Source: Sebastes aleutianus (lineage: Eukaryota > Chordata > Actinopteri > Perciformes > Sebastidae). Taken from it: a DNA stretch of 64,000 nt. The DNA lies in NCBI GenBank assembly GCA_916700875.1, contig CAKAKS010000066.1, positions 5,497,742 to 5,561,741 on the forward strand, given 5' to 3'. A program made the position numbers and the translations under genes. The notes under the pieces are model-generated. The model worked only from the letters and a program-made list of their open reading frames with translations. It made no database searches and had not been told where the DNA came from. Positions 46,261 to 58,900 of the stretch are shown piece after piece. How positions within the stretch are numbered: position 1 is the first letter of the stretch; the number at the start of each line of letters is the position of its first letter.

Positions 46261-48388
46261 AGACTATGGTCTTTATTTGGGGTTTCTGAGGTTCATTTAG
46301 AGGAGTCATGTGAAAGGTTGATGAAGTCCTTTGGGTGAACTCAAACCTCTACTTGTGATGGATGCTCATCAGTGAGGGTCAGCGTGGTGAGTGCAGGGTT
46401 TGTGGCTTTAACCGAGACACCAGGAGCTTTGTGTGCGTGTGTGTGTGTGTGTGTGTGTTGCCTTCCAGTGGCAACTGACCAGACGCTGTTGGTTACACCT
46501 GCTTCCTGTCAGAGTGAAACCACCTTCTCTGTGGCCAAACCATAAATCCTGGGCCTGTCAGCGTACGACACAGCAGAACTAAGAGTGTAAAAAAAACGTT
46601 ATACACATATCAGAGTTAAATCTAAACACCTATAGTCATTTGGATCACCGTTCATCAGCTTATTAACTATAAGAGCCAACACTGTTATTGTATTTTTATG
46701 GTGACTTTCAGGCGAGGCTGACTTACTGTAAATGACATATAACGTCTGCACTATATAGGCCAACTATAGAAGATGCATAGCCCAAGTATTATAATAATAT
46801 AGCAATAAAACAACAGCTGATTATGACACAGTATAACATGCTTAAAGAAATAATAAATAGGAATAAGTCACAAGAGATTGCTGTTACGAGCCGATACACA
46901 CGCCAAGATGTGAATAAGAGAGTACTGGCACATTTTTTTTTCCACGTCAAGCACTGACTATATCTATAATGCTATGCAAATTAAAATAACTAACTGTTAC
47001 GATGTTTTGTGGTAGGTTTATTGGGCATTTAGGTGTAAAAATTACAGCATAGGCTAATGGCTATAATGTGAAAGCCATGAAATGACTTACAAAACGAGCA
47101 TCATGACTTTATGTCTTTTAGTTTTAAGAATTTACTGATGTTTTACAGTAATAACACAGTTTAACGTTGTCTTACTGTGTTACCTGGTGGATTTCAGTAC
47201 AGGCTGAAAGTGCAGAAAGCTCGTTCAGCCGGAGCTGCTGTATTTGCATAGAGGCCGCTGGTGTAAATGAGTACTAAATAACTTCCTGGAGCCAGTGTGA
47301 TTTGGCAGGTGGGTGTAAGGCATCTTGTAGCTCTGTAACAGGATTACTGCCGGGATAGAAATCTAATATATTCTCTTCATCTGAACTATATTGACTATAA
47401 CTTTGTTGTGTACTCGCTTATTTATTAGATCTTATTTTGTTTGTTTTACTGAGGCGTCTTGCTATTTGCACAGTACCCCTCTGCTGCTGTAATCCTGAAC
47501 ATTCCCCCACTGTGGGACTAAAAAAAACATTATCCTATTTTATCTTATCTTAAATTTTAAATTATACGTTTAATTTCATAGTTCTTTGTGCATTTTTTGC
47601 CTTCATTAGGTAGTGCAGGTAAAAAGATGACAGGAAATGAGGGGAGAGAGAGAGATGGGGAATGGGATGCAGCAAAGATCCCTATAGCTGGACATTTCAA
47701 TTACATGGCGAGCATTAAGAGGACGCCCGAAGGCAGACATTTTTATTCAAAAATATAATAAACTACATAAACTACAATGTCATGGAGACCTATTGCCACT
47801 GGTTAATAACATGACTTAACAGATCCTCTGCTTTATTAACAATATAAAACGATTTAAATCTACTTTATTCTTAACATGTTACTTTCTGTGTGTTAACAGG
47901 ACCAACTAGACACTTCCCAGGGTAATCATAAATGTCTATAAAACACCTACGTCTTTCCTTCCATATGAAACTTAACCACATGTATCAGTTGAGGAAGTTA
48001 AAACAGTATTGCGTGAGTCAGATCCTTTGGAACAGTAGCTTTTTTGATTTCAAATTGCGTCTGTGCTGTCCACATCCTCTGTGTAATACTGACTCACATC
48101 AGTGGTGTAAAGGCCTTTGTTTTCAGACCAAGTCTTTTTTTTCAGATTTTTTACCGCAAACAGCTGACAGGTCTAAACAGGCTTTTAAACACTGCATTTT
48201 TATACTGTTTTCCATATTTTTCCATGTGCAGAAATGTGTCCACAGAGTCTCACCATGCATTTAACCCTGTATAAGAACAGGAAGTTTGTCTTAATAGCAA
48301 ACTAACAGTGGTGGAAGAAGTATTAAGACATTTTACTTATCCTAAGTAAAAGAAGCAACACTGTAGTAATGCTGCATTCAAAGTCTTA
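46261..48388. other. Intergenic, between the adaptor gene and the clathrin gene
   Basis: A (GT)n microsatellite lies at about 46432-46458. Otherwise I see no gene, RNA or clear repeat. Short open frames at 47932-48274 have no recognisable similarity. Confidence 0.5.
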
Positions 48389-49110
48389 CTTAAAGGAACA
48401 GTATGAAACATTTCGGGGCATCTATGAACAGAAATGGAATATGATATTCATAACTATGTTTTCATTAGTGTATAATCAGCTGAAACTAAGAATCTTTGTG
48501 TTTTTGTTAGCTTAGAATGAGCCTTTCATATCTACATAGAGAGCAGGTCCTCTACACGGAGTCCACTATGTTGCTCTGCCACAGAACGGACACACCAAAC
48601 TCTGGCTCTAGAGAGAGCCTTTCACATTTTTTTTACGTTACCTGAAGGCCACTGTAGTTCTCCTTCAGGCTTGTGAAACTGTAGTAACATGAGCCACAGA
48701 GTGCAAAACCGTGGTACATCCAGCCGCCATCTGACTTCCGTTGCTCCTAAAGTAGTGTTGTTATGGTGAGGATGGCGTCTGACGAGGCGAACAGCGTTTG
48801 TAGCGGTTTGTACTCGGCGGCTCACGTTACCGCAGTCTTGGAAAGGAAGGAGTGAGCGGAGGGATACTCAGTTGGTTGCAATCTGCAACCACACCACTAG
48901 ATGTCACCAAATGTCAGTTAACATTACTGTCAAGCAGGAAATATAGAGTGATATTGTGGTTTTAGATAACGTGTGTTGCCTCACTGTTTTGATAGATGCT
49001 CGTTCATGTCTATGTAGAGCTAGCACAAGCACGAGCAACATGACGCTGACTTCCGTTGACCTAATGGCCACAGATGTCGCTGTTAACAAGCATTTCTGAT
49101 TCTTACAAAC
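48389..49110. mobile_element. Composite MITE
   Basis: The outer ends TTAAAGGAACAGT and ACAGTTCCTTTAA are inverted repeats. Inside are a reverse copy of family F (48640-48905) and then the right half of family C (CAGTTAACATTACTGTCAAG and the following 190 bp). It looks like nested or recombined MITEs. Confidence 0.65.
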
Positions 49111-49117
49111 AGTTCCT

Positions 49118-49202
49118 TTAAGGTACATTTTGAACAAATGAAAAAATGTGCATTAATTTGTGATTAATCATGATTAAATATTTTAATTGATTGACAGCCC
49201 TA
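49118..49202. mobile_element. Family A MITE, terminal fragment
   Basis: AAGGTACATTTTGAAC to TTGATTGACAGCCCTA matches one end of the elements at 1908 and 17235. It abuts the composite MITE, sharing its CCTTTAA end. Confidence 0.65.
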
Positions 49203-49639
49203 ATAAGAATATATATTTTTTAATTGTGCACAACCTGCTGCTTGCACCAGGAATGGTGGAAATGATGATGATGATGAGAGTAGATGAGATGAGGAAGTCT
49301 AAAACAGTTTCAGCTCCTTGGAAGGACAGAAAAACAAAAACACATTGAAACGTCAGCAGTGCTCTCTGGTACAGATATACGTCATCCATACAAAAACACA
49401 CTTCTCTGGAAAGATGTATGTGTGTGTGATTCTGGAGAAATCATGCAAAGGTGGGGCGCGCTGGATCACGAGCACTGATTTCACTGAAGTTGGTGGGAAT
49501 GAAGGAAGGAAGGGGGAAGGGGCTGCGGCGGAGGGATACAAGCTGCACATCCTGCACACATATTGACAGCTCTGATGAGGGGAAATACATCCACAACACG
49601 GGGAGCTTATGAGAAGTCATCACTTAGAATAACATTTTT

Positions 49640-49973
49640 TAGGACAGCTGTTTATCCTTACACGCGCTCGCGGATGAGCTGGTCTACGCACCAGTAGGCG
49701 CACTACTTTTCTTCGCGGATGCGCGTAGTTTTTGTGACTCAGGACTGGCGTAGTGGGGCTACTGAATGGGAGCAGTCTCTGGATTCGTGCGATAGCAACG
49801 GAAGCCACCCAGACTACCCACTACTGCACATCATATATGACTTTTTGGGGACGTTTTTTAGACCACAAACAAGAACCAGATCACCTCTATTCCTGCTGCT
49901 GTCCCCTTCCCCCCTTTCCTTTCCGTTCCTTCCTTCCTCACGGATTCTCCACAAATAGATAAATCCTCCAGTC
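49640..49973 (+). promoter_or_regulatory. cltc: Clathrin heavy chain promoter and 5' UTR
   Basis: CpG-containing sequence (ACGCGCTCGCGG, TTCGCGGATGCGCG) at 49660-49730 is followed by a long pyrimidine tract (49895-49950) just before the ATG. No TATA box was seen. This fits a housekeeping promoter. The transcription start is not resolved. Confidence 0.45.
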
Positions 49974-52900
49974 ATGGCTCAGATACTGCCGATACGATTT
50001 CAGGAACATCTGCAGGTAAGCAAAAAAAAAAAAAAAGCCCTAATATTATATTGCATTTCTGTTTTTTTTCTTCCTTTTACGCATCTATCCATGTATCCAT
50101 GTACGCACCTCCATATGAAAGATCTGCGCACACACACACACATATGGCACATGTCGCATTTAAATGGGATCTGGAATAGAGCTGCAGGCTGCAGGCTGCT
50201 GCTCAATATAGCTACAGGCCTAGTTCTCCTCTACCGGCCAGATGATGACTTGTAAAAAATTGACCAGTCAGATACAGCAGCTCCAATGCGGATCAGTGCA
50301 TGTGCGTGTGCGTGTGTGTGTGTGTGTGAGTGTGTGTGTCCGTGGAGATACATAACAGCCGCAGTTTTTCCCTTCAAGTGGAAAAACGCTGCTGTCATTT
50401 CCAATCCGCTGCGGCGTCTTCTTCACACTTTCTGTTGCAGCAGCAGACAACTGAGCTCAGCTGTTGGTGGAACAGGAACAGAACTGTGACCTGAATGGCA
50501 CTTGAGCACTCCAGCTTTGTGGCTACCATGTTGTTGTCATGTCCTGCAGCAACATATTCCTACTTTATAACCTTGAACAGCAATAATAACACCACAGTCA
50601 GTGTGTTTGCAAATGCTGTGCGTAAAAACAATAATAGATATAAGGTAATGAGCTCCAGCTTTGTGGCTATACCATGTTGTTGTCATGTCCTGCAGCAACA
50701 TATTCCTACTTTATAACCTTCAACAACACCAACAACACCGGTCAGTGTTTGCAAATGCTCTGTGTAACTGACAAAACCATAATAAACCTTAATAGATATA
50801 AGGTAATGCATGGTATGTGCATGGTGCATGGTGCATGGTAATGCATGGTATAGGCTTTGTGGCTATACCATGTTGTTGTCATGTCCTGCAGCAACATATT
50901 CCTACTTTATAACCTTCAACAATAATAATAACACCGGTCAGTGTCTCTGCAATAATGCTGTGCGTAACTGACAAAATCATAATAAACCATAATAGATATA
51001 AGGTAACGTGCTCCAGCTTTGTGGCTATAGCATGTTGTTGTCATGTCCTGCAGCAATATATTCCTACTTTATAACCTTCAACAACAACAACAGTGTGTTT
51101 GCAAATGCTGTGCGTAATTGACAAATCCATAATAAACAATAATAGTTAAGGTAATTGTTATTTGATGTGTTTTTAGACAGAGTTCTTTCACAGTAGGTAC
51201 TGTATGTGAAGAAGCATTTGTTTTGCACTCACTCTGTTACAGTTAAATAAGTTCAGAAAACTGCATCACTCAGCCAGTAAAACACATTATTTGAGCCTAT
51301 CTTCATACTGCAACAACCCAAACCCCATATGCAATCCAATCCAAATTTATAACCTTGAACAACAAAAACAACAATAACACTGGTCAGTGTCTCTGCAAAA
51401 TGCTATGCGTAACTGAGAAAACCATAATAGATATAAGGTAATGCGCTGCAGCTTTGTGGCTATACCATGTGGTTGTCATGTCCTGCAGCAACATATTCCT
51501 ACTTTATAACCTTCAACAACAATAATAACAACAACACCACAGTGTGTTTGCAAATGCTGTGCGTAACTGAGAAAACCATAATAAACCATATTATGTAAGG
51601 TAATGCGCTCCAGCTTTGTGGCTACCATGTTGTTGTCATGTCCTGCAGCAACATATTCCTACTTTATAACCTTGAACAGCAATAATAACACCACAGTCAG
51701 TGTGTTTGCAAATGCTGTGCGTAAAAACAATAATAGATATAAGGTAATGAGCTCCAGCTTTGTGGCTATACCATGTTGTTGTCATGTCCTGCAGCAACAT
51801 ATTCCTACTTTATAACCTTCAACAACACCAACAACACCGGTCAGTGTTTGCAAATGCTCTGTGTAACTGACAAAACCATAATAAACCTTAATAGATATAA
51901 GGTAATGCATGGTATGTGCATGGTGCATGGTGCATGGTAATGCATGGTATAGGCTTTGTGGCTATACCATGTTGTTGTCATGTCCTGCAGCAACATATTC
52001 CTACTTTATAACCTTCAACAATAATAATAACACCGGTCAGTGTCTCTGCAATAATGCTGTGCGTAACTGACAAAATCATAATAAACCATAATAGATATAA
52101 GGTAACGTGCTCCAGCTTTGTGGCTATAGCATGTTGTTGTCATGTCCTGCAGCAATATATTCCTACTTTATAACCTTCAACAACAACAACAGTGTGTTTG
52201 CAAATGCTGTGCGTAATTGACAAATCCATAATAAACAATAATAGTTAAGGTAATTGTTATTTGATGTGTTTTTAGACAGAGTTCTTTCACAGTAGGTACT
52301 GTATGTGAAGAAGCATTTGTTTTGCACTCACTCTGTTACAGTTAAATAAGTTCAGAAAACTGCATCACTCAGCCAGTAAAACACATTATTTGAGCCTATC
52401 TTCATACTGCAACAACCCAAACCCCATATGCAATCCAATCCAAATTTATAACCTTGAACAACAAAAACAACAATAACACTGGTCAGTGTCTCTGCAAAAT
52501 GCCATGCGTAACTGAGAAAACCATAATAGATATAAGGTAATGCGCTGCAGCTTTGTGGCTATACCATGTGGTTGTCATGTCCTGCAGCAACATATTCCTA
52601 CTTTATAACCTTCAACAACAATAATAACAACAACACCACAGTGTGTTTGCAAATGCTGTGCGTAACTGAGAAAACCATAATAAACCATATTATGTAAGGT
52701 AATGCGCTCCAGCTTTGTGGCTACCATGTTGTTGTCATGTCCTGCAGCAACATATTCCTACTTTATAACCTTGAACAACACCGGCCAGTGTGTTTGCAAA
52801 TGCTGTGCGTAACTGACAAAACCATAATAAACCATAATAGCCTTTATTGATGCTAATTTGAGGTGTTTTTAGACAGTGTTCTTTCACAGTAGGTGCGTGA

Positions 52901-55900
52901 AGAAGTATTTGTTTTGCACTCACTCAGTTATAGTTAAATAAGTTCAGAAAACTGCATCACTTAGCCAGTAAAACACATTATTTACTTCATACTGCAATAA
53001 CCCAAACCCCCATATGCAATCCAATCCAAATTTATTTATAAAGCCAATTAAAAAACAACAAAAGTTGACCAAAGTGCTGTACAATTAAACATAAAAAACA
53101 ACACAATAAGACCAATTTAAAACCAGCAGGACATTAAAATAATAAAAGCGTTAAGACCAATAGTAAAGGAAAAAGGATTAAACTCTCATGCCGAGCCAAA
53201 AGCTAAGGAATAAAAGTATGTTTTGAGGTTTTGATTGAAATGCAATGTAGTTTCATATTACAGGCATCAACATAATATTGATTTGACGTGTCTCCCTGCT
53301 CTACTTGTTGGCGTTTTCATGCCAGAGGAGCATCTGTGCAGCTTCAAGAGAGCTGCAGTCTTTGCTTGGTGGATAAAAAAAACAAAACATACAAAATGCA
53401 CCTTTTACAATCTGTGACAAAAAAAAAGGAAAACAAACAGCTAGTTATTTGATCATCTGCGGAGGAACTATTTCCATTTTGCACCCTTATGTTTTTTATA
53501 TCTCTAGTTAAAGTGTTTGATAATCGTTGTCCCATAGCAGTGCCTGGTGTCTTGCAGCCAGAAGAGAAAGTTTGTGACGCACCCCTCCACCTCCCCTCGT
53601 CTGTAGCCTGTTGTTATGGTAACAGCAGGCAGCGAAATGGCCTTTCACTAGAAAAAAAACCGCCACCCACCCCCCCTTCTCGCTCTCTGCTCCCTTCCTC
53701 TGGCCAGTAACCCCACTATCGTCAGCCAAAGATCCTTTATCCTCCAAAAAAACTGTGCAGGCCAAGAGAGCCACCAGGCTCCTCTCCTCACTGACAGGGC
53801 CTGTTGCTCTCTGATGGAGGGCAGCGCAGAACCGGGCAATGTCTGGGTTTATTAGTTCAGATGGCTCTCAACAGCACATACCTTTCCCTTACACATCTCC
53901 TAAGAAACCCTCAAAGCCTTGACAGTGATAAGCAGCAGACTGCTTTACGTTCCACCTCCACCGTGAAATCCTCAGCTCTGCCCCGCTCATATCCCTCTGT
54001 GAATCTAGGTGGCTCCAGCAGAGTGAAAAATGCTTGGAATTTGCAAACCCAGGACTTTGGGCCTCAAGTTGTTTAGCTTTTTTTTTTTTTTTTTCTTGGT
54101 CTGGTATTTACAGCTCAGTGTCTGCAGTCTGGGCCGGGGTTCATGAGCGTAACATGGCTTCAGGATGAGGTACCAGCCTGTTGAGCTATGAGATGATGAG
54201 CAAACCAAAATGCTCCAAACGTCTCAGTTAGTCCACTCAAAACAGTTCTTTAACACGACTCTGGTGTTTAAACCTGCAGTAAGCAGAATATAGTTGGCAT
54301 CATTGGGCAAAAAATCCATAATAACCTTTCAGCATATTGTAATTCAAGTGTTCTGAGAGAAAGCTAGACTTCTGCACCTCCTCATGGCTCTGTTTTCAGG
54401 CTTTAAAAAATCTAGCCTGTGACGGGAGACTTTGACCAATCACAGGTCATTTCAGAGAGCGTTCCTATTGGCTGTTCATTCAACGGAGGGTTAGGAACTC
54501 TGATCAAACGGTCAAACTAGGCAGCGCTGATCAACTATGAATCAATATTCTGTTACTGTAATGACTTGGTATTTCCTCAACCTGATCTCAACATGGCTGC
54601 TGGGTCACAACCTTTTTCATTTTACAGCTAAACAGTACACTACAAGATGTTTCTGAAAACATTTGAGGAGAGAAATAGGCATTACAGTAACAGAATATTG
54701 ATTCATATTTGATCAGCGCTGCCTAGTTTGGCCGTTTGATCGGAGTTTGCGAGTGATTGACAGCTGCTCAGAGACGGCAAGGCTCCAGCTCGGCTCCGAT
54801 TGGTTGTTTTCCTTCGGTCTGCGAAATCTTGCAGATGCCGTTATGAGCACCGGAGGACATAGAGGCACATGATATTTTTTCAGATTACCTGTCTCATGCA
54901 CTACTGTCAGGACATAGTGTCGTTTTATAATCATATTTGCTCCATTTATACCCACTGCAGCTTTAATGCAGATTTGGAGGATGACGCCTGCATCTTAGAG
55001 TTATTGTTTTAGCCGTAAGAGATTAAATTATATTCATTGTCTCACTCCACATCAGTAGCTGTGTCATTACTTTGTCTACCTTGCTTGTTTACTTTGCTGT
55101 GATTTATGATCCAAGGTCCAGGCTGTGTATAAGGGTGTGAAAGTGTGCTGTTAATTGACCAAATGGACCAGTGCCCTAGTTGGGATGTGTGGGGCTTCAT
55201 AGCTGTGGCCTCCAAACTTTGATTATGTTGGTGGCAAGATGAAGGAAGACAGAATGGTCTGTTGAATTATGAAAGTGCTAAAGTGAGAGTCATTTGCAGC
55301 TTCTGTGGCTCTGCTCTCTCTGGCTGTTAGTGCAGCAGCCTACGTACTGTGTAAGTGCAAAAATGTCCCGCAGCTCCGAAAGCAACCCGAACATTGTCCT
55401 GTCCGGTTGAGTTAGGAGAGTCCAACCTGCTGCTGCTCTGCGGCTGTTTACAGCATCCTGCTGTATCTGTCTGCACTGATGAAATGATGCCGCGTCAACG
55501 GAAGTGATGGGCAGATGAGGTAAGCAGGCCCTATTTAAGACCGGCAAATCACATCAGGATAGGAAGCAGGATGACAGAGCGGTCTAACAGGACACATCTG
55601 TGACCGCAGCAGTGGCTGGGGGGGCGAAGATGAGCGTCTGTGTTCAGTCACCAAAAACTGAATGCGTTGAAAGAGCAGTCATTCACACTAACAATACGCA
55701 CACTGTGTGTCTCTGTAATGTTAGATTAGTCACATACTGTTAGAACTGGACTGTAACTAATGGTTGTTTTCATTAAGGATTCATGTGCAGATTATTTTCT
55801 AGATAACTCGATTCATTGTTTAGTCTATAAAATGTCAGAAAAATACTGAAAAATGTTTAATATAATATCCCTGAGCCCAACAAAATCCAAAGATATTCAT

Positions 55901-58900
55901 ATATTTTGGTCGCTTGAAGGCCACAGAAACGAGCTGTAAACACAACACTGACATATTATTAGGGATGCACCGATCCGACTTTTTCAGTCCCAATACCGAT
56001 CCGATTCCAGTGTTTAATGTATAAGCTGTATGCCTCACTGTGTGGAAGTGACTGGGATCATTCCTTTATGTGTAAGGAAACATCAGCCTTAACTTAAACA
56101 TTGCTTTCCTAACTTTATAAAACAATATGTAACAAATAAATACATAGATATACATTTACTGAATTGTTATTTACGATTAAAATAAAAAATCATGTTAGTC
56201 AGCAGTTGTTAATTTACTCATCCATCAGATACGGAGCAACATCTGCATTTATCTGGAGTCGGGGTTCTGTCCACTGATGGATGTTAGACCAATATTCTCT
56301 CTCTTTTTAGCTCTGTTTTTTCATCTCCACCAACTCCAGCATTAAATATCTTTCTCTTTAGCTGCTAAATGCTCCACTATGTTCACCAGCTAGTCATTCC
56401 CTTTGTCTGTCTGCTGGGCTTAAACGTTTTTAGAGGGCAGATGAGAGCAGAAACAGTAAAGTTGCGGGCTAGAAAACCAAAACAATGAGCTGAAAGACGC
56501 TATAAAACTCTGTAGAACTGAGGGGATAGTTACCTGTGGGTTTATCGCTACGAGCGACCCCTTTCACACATAGACTGTATATAAGAAGTGGACGTAGTAA
56601 CCGTAACATCACCCATTGGTTTGTGGACTGCCGTTTTGAAGCCTTGAGTTTGGCATTTTGGCGGTCTCCATTTTTTTTGACAACTCCCAGACCGGACATT
56701 GCCAATCAATCACGAAGTAGCCACGCCCTAAAGCATCCCCTGCTTTATGGTCTATTTGACTCTATATGAGACCATAATTTACTAAATGAACATCATGCTG
56801 TATTGAAGAAGACTTGAAACTAGTGATTGAGACCATAAACTCATGTTTACAATGTTTACTGAGGTAATAAATCAAGTGAGAAGTAGGCTCATTTTCTCAT
56901 AGACTTCTATACAATCAGACTTCTTCTTGCAACCAGAGGAGTCTCCCCCTGCTGGCTGTTAGAAAGAATGCAAGGTTAAGGCACTTCAGCATTAGCTTCA
57001 CTTCTCAGACCTGGAGGTTGTGCACTTCTTTCAAATACACATATTTCATCCTGAATTAGAGCAGCTCTTTCTTAATCATCAGTATTATCTACCTCCTCAC
57101 CTATAGACTATATACCATCTGTAGCTACCTCTTGCGTAAGAAAGTGTGAAGTAGCAACACTTCCACGTCTTTTTGCTGCGTTCCTCCGTTTTGATTGTGC
57201 TTGTGTTATCTTCTCATGAACCCAAAATCCTCAGCTGCTGATGCGACGAGTCAGTGCCTCAGCAAGCATTGCGTCCACCCAGTCTGTGACTCACCAAATA
57301 CCGTCAACGCTGTATCATCAGTTAAGTTCAGCTGTGGCCTTTGTTATTGTGATATTTTTGTGATGCTGTTGAGGGAAGAGGACTTATAGGAGTGTATGTG
57401 TGAAGGTGTATTACTAGAGAGGTAGTTTATGGGTCACAGGAGGCCGTAGGTTGTAGCTAAAGTGTGATTTTAGTCTGGAATGTTCTACTAGGAAGGAGAG
57501 CGAGGGGGTTTTCTTCCGGTGAGTCAGTTGCCCCACCCTGAGCCGAAGATTGCCAAAGGCCTGTGTTACTGGAACTGCGCTGTTCAGACATACTCTCATC
57601 TCATCCCTCTTTCTTCGTATCTCGTAAAAGGATCATTTATCACTCTGGCTTCTCTCCTTCACACTGGTTCTCTCCTCCTAACACCCTTCGATTTTAGCAC
57701 GATTCTGGACTGTGTCTTCTTGAACTCCTCCTTTCACTCCCGTCCTTATCTTCTCCCCCACTATCTTTATTGTGGTTTCCCTTCCCCTCCCTCTTCTCCT
57801 CTACGCCCAGAGATAGTTTTGGCAGTCTCGAGGAAATGCAGCATATGGCTCCAATCCTCCCTCAGGTCTTTATCGTGTACGTCCCCATAACTCCACAGAA
57901 ACCAACTGTGCATTAAGTTGCGGCTGAGTGGTTGAAATCATCATCACAATATGGCTTATATATGCAAAATCATATACTGTATTAAACTACCAAAATGGTG
58001 CAGAGCTGCAACTAACATTATTGATTCATCAGCCCAATTATTTATATAAAAATTCGTAAAGAAGTGAAAAATGCCAATCACAGTTTCCCCGAGCACAAGA
58101 CAAAGTCTTCAACTGGTTAATTTTGTTACACCAGTAGTCCAAAATCCAATCATATTTAATTAAAAATTGAGAAACTGAGAGAAATGCAGCAATTCTTCTT
58201 ATTCTAAAAGCTGGAAGCAGTGAGTGTTTTTACTTGAAAACGTTAACCATATTGTAAAAAGTGAGATTGTCATGTCTTTTTTATTATCAGGATTTGTGAT
58301 GTCACAAATATGTAATATATAGACCATTACACAGTTACGTGTTTCTTGACATCAGAAATGGCGGAGGCCATGGAAGTTCATTTTTCGGTACATAATAAGT
58401 GAATATATTGTAATGTTAGTCGTATATTGTTTTTCTTTGTAATTTTATAATATGTCTAATATGTCATCTTTTTCCTCTGTCATTATGCCTTTGCATTTCC
58501 TGCATTATGTTATCCGTTTGCAAGCTTGCTAAATTGTTAGCCTCTGTGGCTTCTAGACGCCGACAGTAACGTTAATATTGCCGTTGCTTAGCAGCGGTGT
58601 TCTCACGACTTAACCACTTGAACGCCAACATATCATGTACACGACTTCCCATGTTGTAAACACAAGCTCATGCATTCATTTGAAGGCACCATATTTCCAT
58701 TTACAGTGTATGTGAATGACATCAGCTGACAGGAAGTAAACAGAGACCCAAGCTGTTGCCTAGCAACGCAATGCTGTTGTAATGTGCTAAAACAGAGCAT
58801 TTCAGACCAAGGTTAAATACAGGCATATTCAGGCAGACAGTACGAGGAAAATACATGTTTTTTTTAACATGACAGCATGTAAAACATGTTTCTTAAATAC

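Noticed and set aside
50495..51815. Two identical 70-codon open frames 1,099 bp apart
   Set aside because: They arise from the tandem duplication and contain intronic repeat sequence; no protein similarity.
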